Shown here piece after piece: positions 26,098 to 35,311 of a DNA stretch of 36,643 bases (position 1 is its first letter; each line of letters begins with the position of its first letter). The position numbers were made by a program, and so were the translations under genes. Location: the NCBI GenBank assembly GCA_943359595.1, contig CALRIA010000005.1, positions 1 through 36,643 of the forward strand, given 5' to 3'. The notes beneath the pieces were generated by a model that saw only the letters and a list, made by a program, of their open reading frames with translations, ran no database searches and was not told the origin of the DNA. Origin of the DNA: Candidatus Magasanikiibacteriota bacterium. GTDB taxonomy: Bacteria; Patescibacteriota; Patescibacteriia; Magasanikbacterales; GWA2-37-8.

Positions 26098-27170
26098 CAC
26101 CTACAAAAAAAGTGCCCTCAATAACTGAATGGCTTTCGGAAATTAATTACAAACAACTGGACGTCTTTAGGCGCGAAGATGCCGAAAAACGCGATCGTTT
26201 AGAATTGTTAAACAAGATTATTGGATTACCCTATTTAAAAGCTTATAAATTTACACTATCTGAAGTGCTAAATCATAGTATACGATTTGAAAAATTATTA
26301 TCTGCATCTGGTAATACTAAATTTTTATTTAAACTTTTACCAACTTATTCAAAATTACCAAAATTACGTACTAGAGATAAAAATTTAAAACATTGTGTAC
26401 AGTGGCTAAAAAAACAGAAAATTGACGACGATAAATATAAAATTGAAATAGTCCCAATAGATAAAAATGAAAAAAATTCTGCGGTTTTTTGTGTTAACAA
26501 AAATGGAATATGGGGAGAGATAATCAACGGTCCAATTTGGAATTTCTCTAAAGGTACTTACAAAAAACAACCAACAATATTTTCTTTTGATTTTAAAAAT
26601 TGGTATTTTTCTAGTCATAACAAATTGACTGAAAAATTTATTAAAAAAGCGATCAAAAAAATAAAAATAAAAAAAAATAGCCAAGTTAAAGCCCTTAAAA
26701 ATAAAATCGATATTGAAATTACCTCCCAAAATTATTTACAAGGATACTTTGAATGTATCCAACGAAGTAATGATTTACTTTTTGTTGATTACAACCGACG
26801 TTTATTCAAAATAATTGAAAAATCGCTAACAACTATTTCGCATGGGATTGATCTGTTGCACGGAACCTGTCTAGGCCCAGGAAAGGCTACTGGCAAAGCC
26901 GTGATAATCAAAAATTTAAATAAAAAAATAAATTTCCCAAATGGCTCAATTATAATATGTCACACCGCAAATTTTGAAATGTTACCTTATCTTAAAAAAG
27001 CTAGCGGCATAATAACTGAACGTGGTGCTGTGTTATCCCATGCAGCTATTGTCTGTAGAGAATTAAATATGCCATTTGTAGCCCATGTAAAAAACGCTAC
27101 TGAAAAGATAAAAAATGGTCAAAAAATTTTTATTGATGCTGATAAAGGGATTGTTAAAATAATAAAATAG
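26094..27170 (+). CDS. Protein with C-terminal PEP-utilising-enzyme mobile (phosphohistidine swivel) domain, paralog 1
   Basis: ASGIITERGAVLSHAAIVCRELNMPFVAHVKNATEKIKNGQKIFIDADKGIVKII; start overlaps upstream stop (ATGA). Confidence 0.85.
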   Translation: MTPTKKVPSITEWLSEINYKQLDVFRREDAEKRDRLELLNKIIGLPYLKAYKFTLSEVLNHSIRFEKLLSASGNTKFLFKLLPTYSKLPKLRTRDKNLKHCVQWLKKQKIDDDKYKIEIVPIDKNEKNSAVFCVNKNGIWGEIINGPIWNFSKGTYKKQPTIFSFDFKNWYFSSHNKLTEKFIKKAIKKIKIKKNSQVKALKNKIDIEITSQNYLQGYFECIQRSNDLLFVDYNRRLFKIIEKSLTTISHGIDLLHGTCLGPGKATGKAVIIKNLNKKINFPNGSIIICHTANFEMLPYLKKASGIITERGAVLSHAAIVCRELNMPFVAHVKNATEKIKNGQKIFIDADKGIVKIIK

Positions 27171-27177
27171 TCTAATT

Positions 27178-28260
27178 ATGAGCATCACCGAAATTATCGA
27201 CAATCAAATGCCTTCTTTGACTGAATGGTTAGAGAAAATTAATTTCATCCAAACTGAAGAATTTCGCAAGGAAGACAACACCAAACGCGATCGTTTGGAA
27301 ATTTTATTTCAAGAAATTGGTTTGGAATATGATCGCCCCGCCAGATTTATGGCCAGAGATTTAAAAGACAACACTTCAATATTTAAAAATTACTTAGATC
27401 AAGCTGGTGAGGAACAATGTGCTTTGCGTTTAATTCCAATTTCTGCTGGATTGCCAAAATTACGAGTACGTGGAAAAACTCTCAGAGAAAATTTGGTATG
27501 GTTTAAAAATCAAGATATTGATGCCGAACAATACAAAGTAGAAGTTGTGCCACACAGTGATTATTGCAAATATTCCGCTACTTTCCTAATTAACAATCAC
27601 GGTATTTTAGGAGAAATTATAAAGGGATTGCATTGGCAATTAACTCAAGGATTACATCAGGAACCGCCCATTTATTTTAGCTTTGATTTTCATAATTGGA
27701 CATTTTCTGCACTAGACAAAGAAGCTGAAAGATGGATTAAACAGGCAGTTGCCTCCCTTATAATCACACCAGACAAACAAAAAGATATCCAGAAAAAATT
27801 TGAGGCGGAATTTACCAGCCAAGGATATTTAAAAGGGTATTTTGAATTTGTTGTTTGGCCAAATGATAAAATTTTATTTATCGATTATAACCGTACTATT
27901 TATCGTTCATTAAAAGATGTTAAATCAAACGCTATACACTCAGACCTAGAATTATCAGGCATCTGCGCTAGCGCTGGAAAAGTATCTGGCACAGCTAAGA
28001 TAGTTTTGGATCCAAAAAATACTGACTTTTCTGAAGGAGATATTTTGATTTGTGCGATGACTCTAATTGATTATGTGCCACTCATGAAAAAAGCGGCTGG
28101 AATCATCACCGAACAAGGCAATATTTTGTCCCATGCGGCCATTGTCGCGCGTGAATTACACAAACCTTGTCTGGTGGGGGTAAAAAATGTATTGAGACAA
28201 ATTAAAAGCGGACAAAAGATTACTTTAGACGCAGACAATAGCCAGATAATTTTGAACTAA
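27178..28260 (+). CDS. Protein with C-terminal PEP-utilising-enzyme mobile (phosphohistidine swivel) domain, paralog 2
   Basis: AAGIITEQGNILSHAAIVARELHKPCLVGVKNVLRQIKSGQKITLDADNSQIIL; N-terminal half collinear with paralog 1. Confidence 0.87.
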   Translation: MSITEIIDNQMPSLTEWLEKINFIQTEEFRKEDNTKRDRLEILFQEIGLEYDRPARFMARDLKDNTSIFKNYLDQAGEEQCALRLIPISAGLPKLRVRGKTLRENLVWFKNQDIDAEQYKVEVVPHSDYCKYSATFLINNHGILGEIIKGLHWQLTQGLHQEPPIYFSFDFHNWTFSALDKEAERWIKQAVASLIITPDKQKDIQKKFEAEFTSQGYLKGYFEFVVWPNDKILFIDYNRTIYRSLKDVKSNAIHSDLELSGICASAGKVSGTAKIVLDPKNTDFSEGDILICAMTLIDYVPLMKKAAGIITEQGNILSHAAIVARELHKPCLVGVKNVLRQIKSGQKITLDADNSQIILN

Positions 28261-28280
28261 TTTTTAGCTCAACTAAGACA

Positions 28281-28315
28281 AAAAATAGCTATTGGCAACG
28301 GTGGCTATTTTTGTT
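28281..28315 (+). terminator. Intrinsic terminator after the PEP-mobile-domain genes
   Basis: AAAAATAGC...GCTATTTTTGTT. Confidence 0.65.
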
Positions 28316-28346
28316 AAAATAACAGTGAAATTATAACCTATATTTT

Positions 28347-28814
28347 ATGTTAACAGCAAGAGAAAATGCTATTTCTTGGGATGAATGCTTTATGCGTATG
28401 GCCCATGTGATTTCCGAGAGATCAAAAGACCCTAGCACCCAGGTAGGAGCCGTAATTGCCGATATCCAGAACGTGGTATTAGGATTAGGCTATAACGGTT
28501 TTCCACGTGGCATTGAAAGCGATCAACTACCTTGGGAACGTGAAGGAACTTTTGCAGATACTAAATACGCTTATGTTTGTCACGCCGAAGAAAATGCTAT
28601 TTACAACGCCAACCAAAAAGTGCACGGCTCCAAAATTTATTGCACCTTATTCCCTTGTAATGAATGTGCTAAAACCCTAATCCAAAATGGCATCACCGAA
28701 GTGATTTACGAAAATGATAAGTACCACGACGTGGACACCTTCGTAGCCGCTCGTCGTTTGCTAGATGCCGCTGGAATTAAATACCGCCAATACCTATCTG
28801 ATTCGTCTAAATAA
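28347..28814 (+). CDS. dCMP deaminase family protein
   Basis: RSKDPSTQVGAVIAD...YVCHAEENAIYNA...CTLFPCNECAKTLIQNGI. Confidence 0.92.
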   Translation: MLTARENAISWDECFMRMAHVISERSKDPSTQVGAVIADIQNVVLGLGYNGFPRGIESDQLPWEREGTFADTKYAYVCHAEENAIYNANQKVHGSKIYCTLFPCNECAKTLIQNGITEVIYENDKYHDVDTFVAARRLLDAAGIKYRQYLSDSSK

Positions 28815-28825
28815 ACAACAACCCT

Positions 28826-29377
28826 ATGGCAAAATTAATTATTGGCATCGTTGGAGAAAATGCCGCCGGCAAAACGACAGCGACTGAATATTTAAAAAAC
28901 AAATTCAACGCCGTTACTTTTCGATTTTCTGATATGCTCTATGATATCTTAAAAAGAATGTATATCGAACCAAACAGAGGCAATTTACAGATGATTTCCA
29001 CAATTTTGCGCCAAAATTTTGGCGACGATATCATGTCCAAAGTTATCGCTAAAGATGCCAAAAATTCCACCTCGGAAATTATTATTACTGAAGGTGTACG
29101 TCGACCAAGTGACGTCCCCTATCTCAAAGAATTGTCCAACTTTATTCTAATTTACATCAAAGCCGACGAACAAACACGTTTTTCCCGCTTGGCTAATCGT
29201 GGTGAAAAACCAGACGATGCCATCAAAACTTGGGAAGATTTTCAGAAAGAAGGTTTACAAGAATCAGAACAACAAATTTTGGCGATTGCGCAAACTGCTA
29301 ATTCCACAATTGACAATAACGGCTCTCTTGAAGAGACTTATGCCCAGTTAGATAAAATTGTTGCTCAATATTTATAA
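28826..29377 (+). CDS. P-loop nucleotide/deoxynucleotide kinase-like protein
   Basis: IIGIVGENAAGKTTATEYLKNKF (Walker A), DNMP-kinase-like layout, between dCMP deaminase and dut. Confidence 0.75.
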   Translation: MAKLIIGIVGENAAGKTTATEYLKNKFNAVTFRFSDMLYDILKRMYIEPNRGNLQMISTILRQNFGDDIMSKVIAKDAKNSTSEIIITEGVRRPSDVPYLKELSNFILIYIKADEQTRFSRLANRGEKPDDAIKTWEDFQKEGLQESEQQILAIAQTANSTIDNNGSLEETYAQLDKIVAQYL

Positions 29378-29378
29378 T

Positions 29379-29813
29379 ATGCAAGTTTTAATCAAGCGCC
29401 TCGATAAATCTCTCCCCCTCCCCCGGTATCATACTTCCGGTTCGGTAGCTTTTGATTTTTCAGCGCGCATTGAATCTACTGTGAGGCCAAAACAAATCGC
29501 TCGCATTCCCTCAGGATTAATTATTGGTACACCAACTGGCTATGTCCTCACTTTAGCTGCCCGCTCCAGTTTGGCCGCCAAAAAAGGCCTAATGTTGGCC
29601 AATGGTATTGGGACTATCGACAGTGACTACTGCGGACCAGAAGACGAAATTTTGATTTCTGTATACAATTTTACTGATCAAATTGTCACTGTAGAAAAAG
29701 GCGAACGCATCGCTCAAGGTATGTTTTTAAAAGTAGAACAAGGGGAATGGAAAGAAGTCGATGAGATTACCGAAAAATCCCGTGGTGGTTTTGGTAGTAC
29801 GGGAGATAAATAA
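29379..29813 (+). CDS. dut: dUTP diphosphatase
   Basis: LPLPRYHTSGSVAFDFSA; LAARSSLAAKKGLMLANGIGTIDSDYCG; GERIAQGMF; SRGGFGSTG. Confidence 0.93.
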   Translation: MQVLIKRLDKSLPLPRYHTSGSVAFDFSARIESTVRPKQIARIPSGLIIGTPTGYVLTLAARSSLAAKKGLMLANGIGTIDSDYCGPEDEILISVYNFTDQIVTVEKGERIAQGMFLKVEQGEWKEVDEITEKSRGGFGSTGDK

Positions 29814-29817
29814 ATAT

Positions 29818-32490
29818 ATGTCAAAAGAATTTGGTAATTTATCACAAGCAATAGAAACGCAAAGAGAAACTGGTGTAATGACTGACCAATGGTTATTGCC
29901 TAAATTTTTTCAATTAACAAAAGGAACTGAAGTTCATTTAGTAGCTACCGACAGCTTTATCGGTAAATCAAAAGACCAATACAATGCCGCCTGGTTATCA
30001 CGTGAATTAATTCAAAATTTTGTTGACCACAACCCAGACGATCAAGGAACTTTAAATGGGGTTGAAATTAGCACTGAAGATTTACCAGCGTCAAAAGACA
30101 TGCCTAAGGGCGGAAAAAGAATTATTATTAAAGGAAATTGGAAATTTGAAAATCCTACTGGTGTTATTAGCCCTCATTCTGAAAAACCCGCTGATACAGA
30201 AACGGCGGGTGGAAATGGTATTGGACTAAAACAATCTGCTTTAAGAATGTTAAGAGATTTTGGAGCAAAAAAATTTGAGATTGAAGGTGAAGGTTGGAAA
30301 GTAGATTATGGGATGATTAAAAAAGATGAAGTCAATCAAACTATTCAAGACAATCTACCAGAAATGGAATCTGCCCGAGTCCGCCATGATTGGTTGGTAG
30401 CAGATCTATCAAAAACTAAAAACAGTGGGACCAATTCTTATGTGATTGAAACAGACAACCAAGAATTAATAGCGTCTTTATCAGAACTTCCAAATCTAGG
30501 CGTCTCTGAAAAAAATAAATATCTGCAAGATTTAGATTTAAATGTAAAGACTGGTGATAAAAAATCCATTGCTTTAAAATGGCTACAACCAGAAGAAAAA
30601 GGACGTCTCTTTTTAAATGGACAGGTGATGAATTATGAAAAAAACGGCACTAGTTCAGACGATTATTGGCGTGGGCCAGAAGGTCTATCTATTTCTTTAA
30701 AAGGAGTGAAATACAAGATGAGCATCGACCGACCGCCGGTAGATAAATTCGATTTTGGCAGTTATTTGGAAAATTTTGTAAAAAAACTTTCCACTCAACA
30801 GCTTACTGAACAACTCCAAAAATCCTACCATTTGTGGCGCGGGACTCTCATGCCTTCATATGCCAGAAAAGGATTTATGGTGGCAGTAGATAGTATGGTG
30901 GAAGCTTTACAAAAAAGAAAAGACTACACATCAAGCCAATTTAAAGAATTATTTCCTGAAAAATTATTAGCGAATGATACTGGTTTAGAAAAAAAAGATA
31001 TTCAAAAATTAGAAAAAGATGGTTATGTCGTATGTGATGAAATATTTGGGAAAATTGGCATGGAAAAAGCCAGCCAAATTTTAAAACCAGACGAGTCGTT
31101 AGTGAGAGAGAAACGTCCGGATAATCCATCTGGACAAATCGAAAAATTGGCTGAGGAAATGGGTTTACAGGTTTATTTCCAAGAATACGGGCACATTAGC
31201 ACTTCTGATTTTATAAATAAAATCGATGAATTTGTAAAAAAATATAGCGCCAAAATAGAAATAACCAAAGAAGGAATCAAAATTATCATCCCAGAAGGGG
31301 TTCACACTGAAACATTATACGCACAGATCCCCTACCCTAAAAAAAATCTGGAGCAAAAATTAATTTTTGAATTACGCAGCTTAATTAAACACGGACTACA
31401 AAATGAATTATTCGATGAGCATTCCCATACCACAAACGCCGATGTGGTAACTACTTATAAATCAGACATATCTTTTGCCTGTGGAGATCGTGAACAAACT
31501 CTAATAATTCGCAATACTCGTATTAGACCAAAAAAATATACTAAAGAAAAATTATTACTAGAGGCAACCTTGTTATTTGGCAAAAAACTAACGGCTGAAC
31601 AAATTGAATCTTTTTTAAAAAATATTAACCAATCAACTAAGATAACCCCTGCAAAAACAGATTCAATCAAGGCACGGTTGGATTTGGCATCTCATACCAA
31701 CATCCCTTCAGCCTATCAAAAACCAAACTGGCTCAAGCGTACCTTGGTAGTTTTGGGCATTGGAGCGATTGGCGCTATTGGGACTTATGAAGCATCACAA
31801 CCAACAGGAGTGGCAGCCATAAAAAAATCCTCAGATGATGACCAAACTTTAAAAAAAATAGAGCCTGTTGGAACCACAATACAACAAACAAATATCGACC
31901 AAATAAAAAAACAAAAAGAGGCTAATGAAAAATTTAGTAGCTTTATAAATCAACACCCAAATGCTCTAATTGGTGGATCTGATTTTGGCAAAACCGAAAT
32001 TACATCAGTTAGAAAACACACTGCTACTGTCGAATCTGCTTCAACAGTTAGAGATACTGAACAAAAATCTGATCAACACGAAGAAACAGATCAAATAGAG
32101 GATTTTGAACCACTAACAGAAATTACTGTCAAACAAACCGAGCAACTTAAAGTGTTAACCGCCTATTTAGAATTAACCACAGATGCAAAACTATCAGGAA
32201 AAAAATTCTTTATTTTTAAAGGAAAAGGGGCATTAGGAGTAAACCACGGAAAACAATTCATCGGTTTACACGAAGCCATGTTTGAAACCAATTTTTTTGA
32301 AGCTTTATCAACTTTGATTCACGAAGCTGCGCATTGTGACCCCGAGGCAAACGGTCACGACAATCAATTTCGTCACACTATGCAAGACATGTTCAGTGCC
32401 GCTTTAGAAAAAGAACACTTTGATGTCGATCCTAATTCTAAAGAATCCACTTTTAGAAAACGCTGGGAACAATTAAGATTAAATAAATAA
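29818..32490 (+). CDS. GHKL-ATPase-like N-terminus + single TM + C-terminal zincin-like domain
   Basis: N-box-like WLSRELIQNFVDHNPD; GGNGIGLKQSALRMLRDFGAKKFEIEG; TM LVVLGIGAIGAIGTYEA; C-terminal STLIHEAAHCDPEANGHDNQFRHTMQDMF. Confidence 0.8.
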   Translation: MSKEFGNLSQAIETQRETGVMTDQWLLPKFFQLTKGTEVHLVATDSFIGKSKDQYNAAWLSRELIQNFVDHNPDDQGTLNGVEISTEDLPASKDMPKGGKRIIIKGNWKFENPTGVISPHSEKPADTETAGGNGIGLKQSALRMLRDFGAKKFEIEGEGWKVDYGMIKKDEVNQTIQDNLPEMESARVRHDWLVADLSKTKNSGTNSYVIETDNQELIASLSELPNLGVSEKNKYLQDLDLNVKTGDKKSIALKWLQPEEKGRLFLNGQVMNYEKNGTSSDDYWRGPEGLSISLKGVKYKMSIDRPPVDKFDFGSYLENFVKKLSTQQLTEQLQKSYHLWRGTLMPSYARKGFMVAVDSMVEALQKRKDYTSSQFKELFPEKLLANDTGLEKKDIQKLEKDGYVVCDEIFGKIGMEKASQILKPDESLVREKRPDNPSGQIEKLAEEMGLQVYFQEYGHISTSDFINKIDEFVKKYSAKIEITKEGIKIIIPEGVHTETLYAQIPYPKKNLEQKLIFELRSLIKHGLQNELFDEHSHTTNADVVTTYKSDISFACGDREQTLIIRNTRIRPKKYTKEKLLLEATLLFGKKLTAEQIESFLKNINQSTKITPAKTDSIKARLDLASHTNIPSAYQKPNWLKRTLVVLGIGAIGAIGTYEASQPTGVAAIKKSSDDDQTLKKIEPVGTTIQQTNIDQIKKQKEANEKFSSFINQHPNALIGGSDFGKTEITSVRKHTATVESASTVRDTEQKSDQHEETDQIEDFEPLTEITVKQTEQLKVLTAYLELTTDAKLSGKKFFIFKGKGALGVNHGKQFIGLHEAMFETNFFEALSTLIHEAAHCDPEANGHDNQFRHTMQDMFSAALEKEHFDVDPNSKESTFRKRWEQLRLNK

Positions 32491-32493
32491 GAT

Positions 32494-33366
32494 ATGCAAG
32501 CCTACTTAGATATTGTAAAAAAAGTATTAGAACAAGGAGAAAGAAAAAGCAATCGTACTGGTGTTGATACTATCGCAACTGCGGGAGCAATCTTTGAACA
32601 TGATATGAGCAAAGGATTTCCTCTATTGACCACCAAAAAAATGCCATACAAGGTCATCGCTTCTGAATTAGAATTTTTTATCAAAGGCATCACCGATAAA
32701 AAATGGTTACAAGATCACAATAATCATATTTGGGACGAATGGGCCTATCCAAAAAAAGCACCCTATGGGCATGATGAAATATCCAAAAATCGTATGAAAG
32801 AAGAGCGCGATTTAGGACCAATCTACGGTTTTCAATGGCGCCATTTCAATGCGCCTTATTACAATTTTGAAGCCAACTATACCAACCAAGGTGTTGACCA
32901 GCTCAAACGTGTAATTGAAAAATTAAAAACTGACCCAAATGACCGTCGCATGATCGTAATGGCTTGGAACCCACTCGCTTTGCAAGATATGGCGCTACCT
33001 CCCTGCCACTATGCTTTCCAAATAACGGTGATTAATGGCAGGCTAAATTTACTATGGAACCAACGCTCTGTTGATACTATGCTTGGTTTGCCATTTAACA
33101 TCGCCAGCTACGCCACTTTATTACATCTATTAGCCAAAGAAGTCGGTTTGCAAGAAGGAAAATTAGTAGGTTTTTTGGCTGATGTTCATATCTATATAAA
33201 CCATATAGACGGCGCTAAAGAGCAGCTCACCCGCGATCCAAATCTCTATCCATTGCCAAAAATAGTTACAGAAAATTTTACTTCCATTTTTGATTGGCAA
33301 TGTGTTGATACTAAAATAGAAGGCTATCAAAATTATCCAAAGATTGAATTGGCTATCGCCATATAA
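32494..33366 (+). CDS. thyA: Thymidylate synthase
   Basis: ERKSNRTGVDTIATAG...GPIYGFQWRHF...DRRMIVMAWNP...ALPPCHYAFQ. Confidence 0.97.
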   Translation: MQAYLDIVKKVLEQGERKSNRTGVDTIATAGAIFEHDMSKGFPLLTTKKMPYKVIASELEFFIKGITDKKWLQDHNNHIWDEWAYPKKAPYGHDEISKNRMKEERDLGPIYGFQWRHFNAPYYNFEANYTNQGVDQLKRVIEKLKTDPNDRRMIVMAWNPLALQDMALPPCHYAFQITVINGRLNLLWNQRSVDTMLGLPFNIASYATLLHLLAKEVGLQEGKLVGFLADVHIYINHIDGAKEQLTRDPNLYPLPKIVTENFTSIFDWQCVDTKIEGYQNYPKIELAIAI

Positions 33367-33369
33367 AAT

Positions 33370-33843
33370 ATGTCTTTTTCTCTCATTGCCGCCGTGGCTG
33401 AAAACAACTGTATTGGAAAAAATAATAAAATTCCTTGGAACATCCCGGAAGATTTTCAATACTTTAAAAAAATGACTTTAGGAAAAACTTGCCTAATGGG
33501 GCAGGCTACTTTTGAGTCTATTATTGGATATTTAGGCAAACCATTGCCAGGACGCCAAACTGTCGTGCTCACATTGGACAAAAACTACCAAGTGCCAGAA
33601 GGCGTGCGTATTTTTAACTCTCTTGATGGAGCTTTTAAACAGCTAAAAGCTGAAGATGTTTTTATCTGTGGTGGTGCTAGTATTTATCGACAAACCATTA
33701 ACCGAGTCGATACTTTATATATTACACAGATTTATCAATCCCCAGATGGCGATACTTTTTTCCCCGAAATTGATAAAAATGTCTGGAAAGAAACCACTCG
33801 TGAGGACCACGATAATTTTTCATTTGTGACTTATAAAAAATAA
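33370..33843 (+). CDS. folA: Dihydrofolate reductase
   Basis: MSFSLIAAVAENNCIGKNNKIPWNIPEDFQYFKKMTLGKTCLMGQATFESI. Confidence 0.96.
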   Translation: MSFSLIAAVAENNCIGKNNKIPWNIPEDFQYFKKMTLGKTCLMGQATFESIIGYLGKPLPGRQTVVLTLDKNYQVPEGVRIFNSLDGAFKQLKAEDVFICGGASIYRQTINRVDTLYITQIYQSPDGDTFFPEIDKNVWKETTREDHDNFSFVTYKK

Positions 33844-33847
33844 AAAT

Positions 33848-34552
33848 ATGTTCATCATGATCGATGGTATTGATGGCAGTGGAAAGAGCACGGTAGTCTC
33901 ATCTTGGAAACATTATTTGTCTGATCAAGGCAATAAGATTTTTGATTTAAAAAATTATTTAAAAGAAAACGATCATTATCCGACAATACACGAGCTCAAT
34001 AACTATGATTTTATTTTTTCAGCTGAACCAACATTTACTGGTGTCGGCAAAGTAATTCGTGAAGAATTAATAAACCAAGAAAATCACTATTCGGCTGAAG
34101 CGATAACACAGGCATACTCATTGGACCGACTGATTCTTTACACTAAAATTATTATACCTCTGTTGCAGGCTGGCAAGCATATTATCCAGGACAGAGGGGT
34201 CAGCACTTCTTTGGCTTATCAGACTACTCAAAATTCTCATCTCACGTTAAAAGCCATTTCTGAATTAGAAGGAAATAAATTAGCGTTAAAAAATAATCCG
34301 GATCATTTAATACTATTGAAAGTAACTCCGAAAACCGCTATGCAGAGATTGTCTGGACGCCTAGAAAAACAAGATGACGTGATTTTTGAAAAAATGGATT
34401 TTTTGAAAAAAATATCTAATCAGTATGAATCAGAAGACTACAAAAATATTTTTAAAAAACTAGGCACACAAATACATTATTTGTCTGGTGAAGAAAAAAT
34501 TGATATAATGAATGAACAAGCTGTGAATTTATTAAAAAATATCTTAAAATAG
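33848..34552 (+). CDS. tmk: Thymidylate kinase
   Basis: MFIMIDGIDGSGKSTVV...FSAEPTFTGVGKVIREELI...QDRGVSTSLAYQ. Confidence 0.93.
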   Translation: MFIMIDGIDGSGKSTVVSSWKHYLSDQGNKIFDLKNYLKENDHYPTIHELNNYDFIFSAEPTFTGVGKVIREELINQENHYSAEAITQAYSLDRLILYTKIIIPLLQAGKHIIQDRGVSTSLAYQTTQNSHLTLKAISELEGNKLALKNNPDHLILLKVTPKTAMQRLSGRLEKQDDVIFEKMDFLKKISNQYESEDYKNIFKKLGTQIHYLSGEEKIDIMNEQAVNLLKNILK

Positions 34553-34553
34553 T

Positions 34554-35309
34554 ATGCTACTTTCAATATCAGAACTTATTCAACAAAGTTGGAATAATTA
34601 TTTAAAAACTTTACGACGCTTTGCGCCTTTTTTAGATGTATTATTAGCAAGTTTTATCATTCGTTATTTTTTAGGATTTGTCGGATTATATCTCAACGCT
34701 TATACCAAACTATCCAATCTTTCTGTAGACCTAAGCATTACATTGGTTATTATTGCTCTATCTTTTTTGGGCATCTGGACAAGTCTTGCTATTATCAAAT
34801 TAACTCAATTAGTCCAAAAAAATTCAACATTACCAAATTTTAAAGAAAGTTACATCAAAACTGTTCACTGTATTATTCCAACTTTTTTATTATCTTTATT
34901 GGTGGCTTTAATTATTATAACTGGTAGTATTTTATTTTTAATTCCAGGTATCATTTTTGCAATTTGGTATTATTATGTGAATTATATTATAATCTTTGAA
35001 GAACAAACTGGTTTAAATAATTTAAAAATTAGCAAACAATTGGTGGTTGGCCGCTGGTTTAGTATGGCTATTAGAATTATCATACCAAAAATTGTTTTTC
35101 TTATTGGCGTGATTATTTTAAGTATTTTAATACCAGAAATAATTATCAAAATATTTAATCCTTCGAGTGTTAAAATTACTCTTATTCTAGAACTAGTACG
35201 CGGTATTATTACAATTTTAACTTTACCCTTATTTATCTGGAGTGACACAATACTATATTTTAATGCCAAGGAAAATCCGATAGTTAACACCCAATCAGCT
35301 ACTAAATAA
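34554..35309 (+). CDS. Hypothetical polytopic membrane protein
   Basis: 251 aa, multiple hydrophobic stretches, LIPGIIFAIWYYYVNYIIIFEEQTGLNNLKISKQLVVGRW. Confidence 0.75.
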   Translation: MLLSISELIQQSWNNYLKTLRRFAPFLDVLLASFIIRYFLGFVGLYLNAYTKLSNLSVDLSITLVIIALSFLGIWTSLAIIKLTQLVQKNSTLPNFKESYIKTVHCIIPTFLLSLLVALIIITGSILFLIPGIIFAIWYYYVNYIIIFEEQTGLNNLKISKQLVVGRWFSMAIRIIIPKIVFLIGVIILSILIPEIIIKIFNPSSVKITLILELVRGIITILTLPLFIWSDTILYFNAKENPIVNTQSATK

Positions 35310-35311
35310 TT

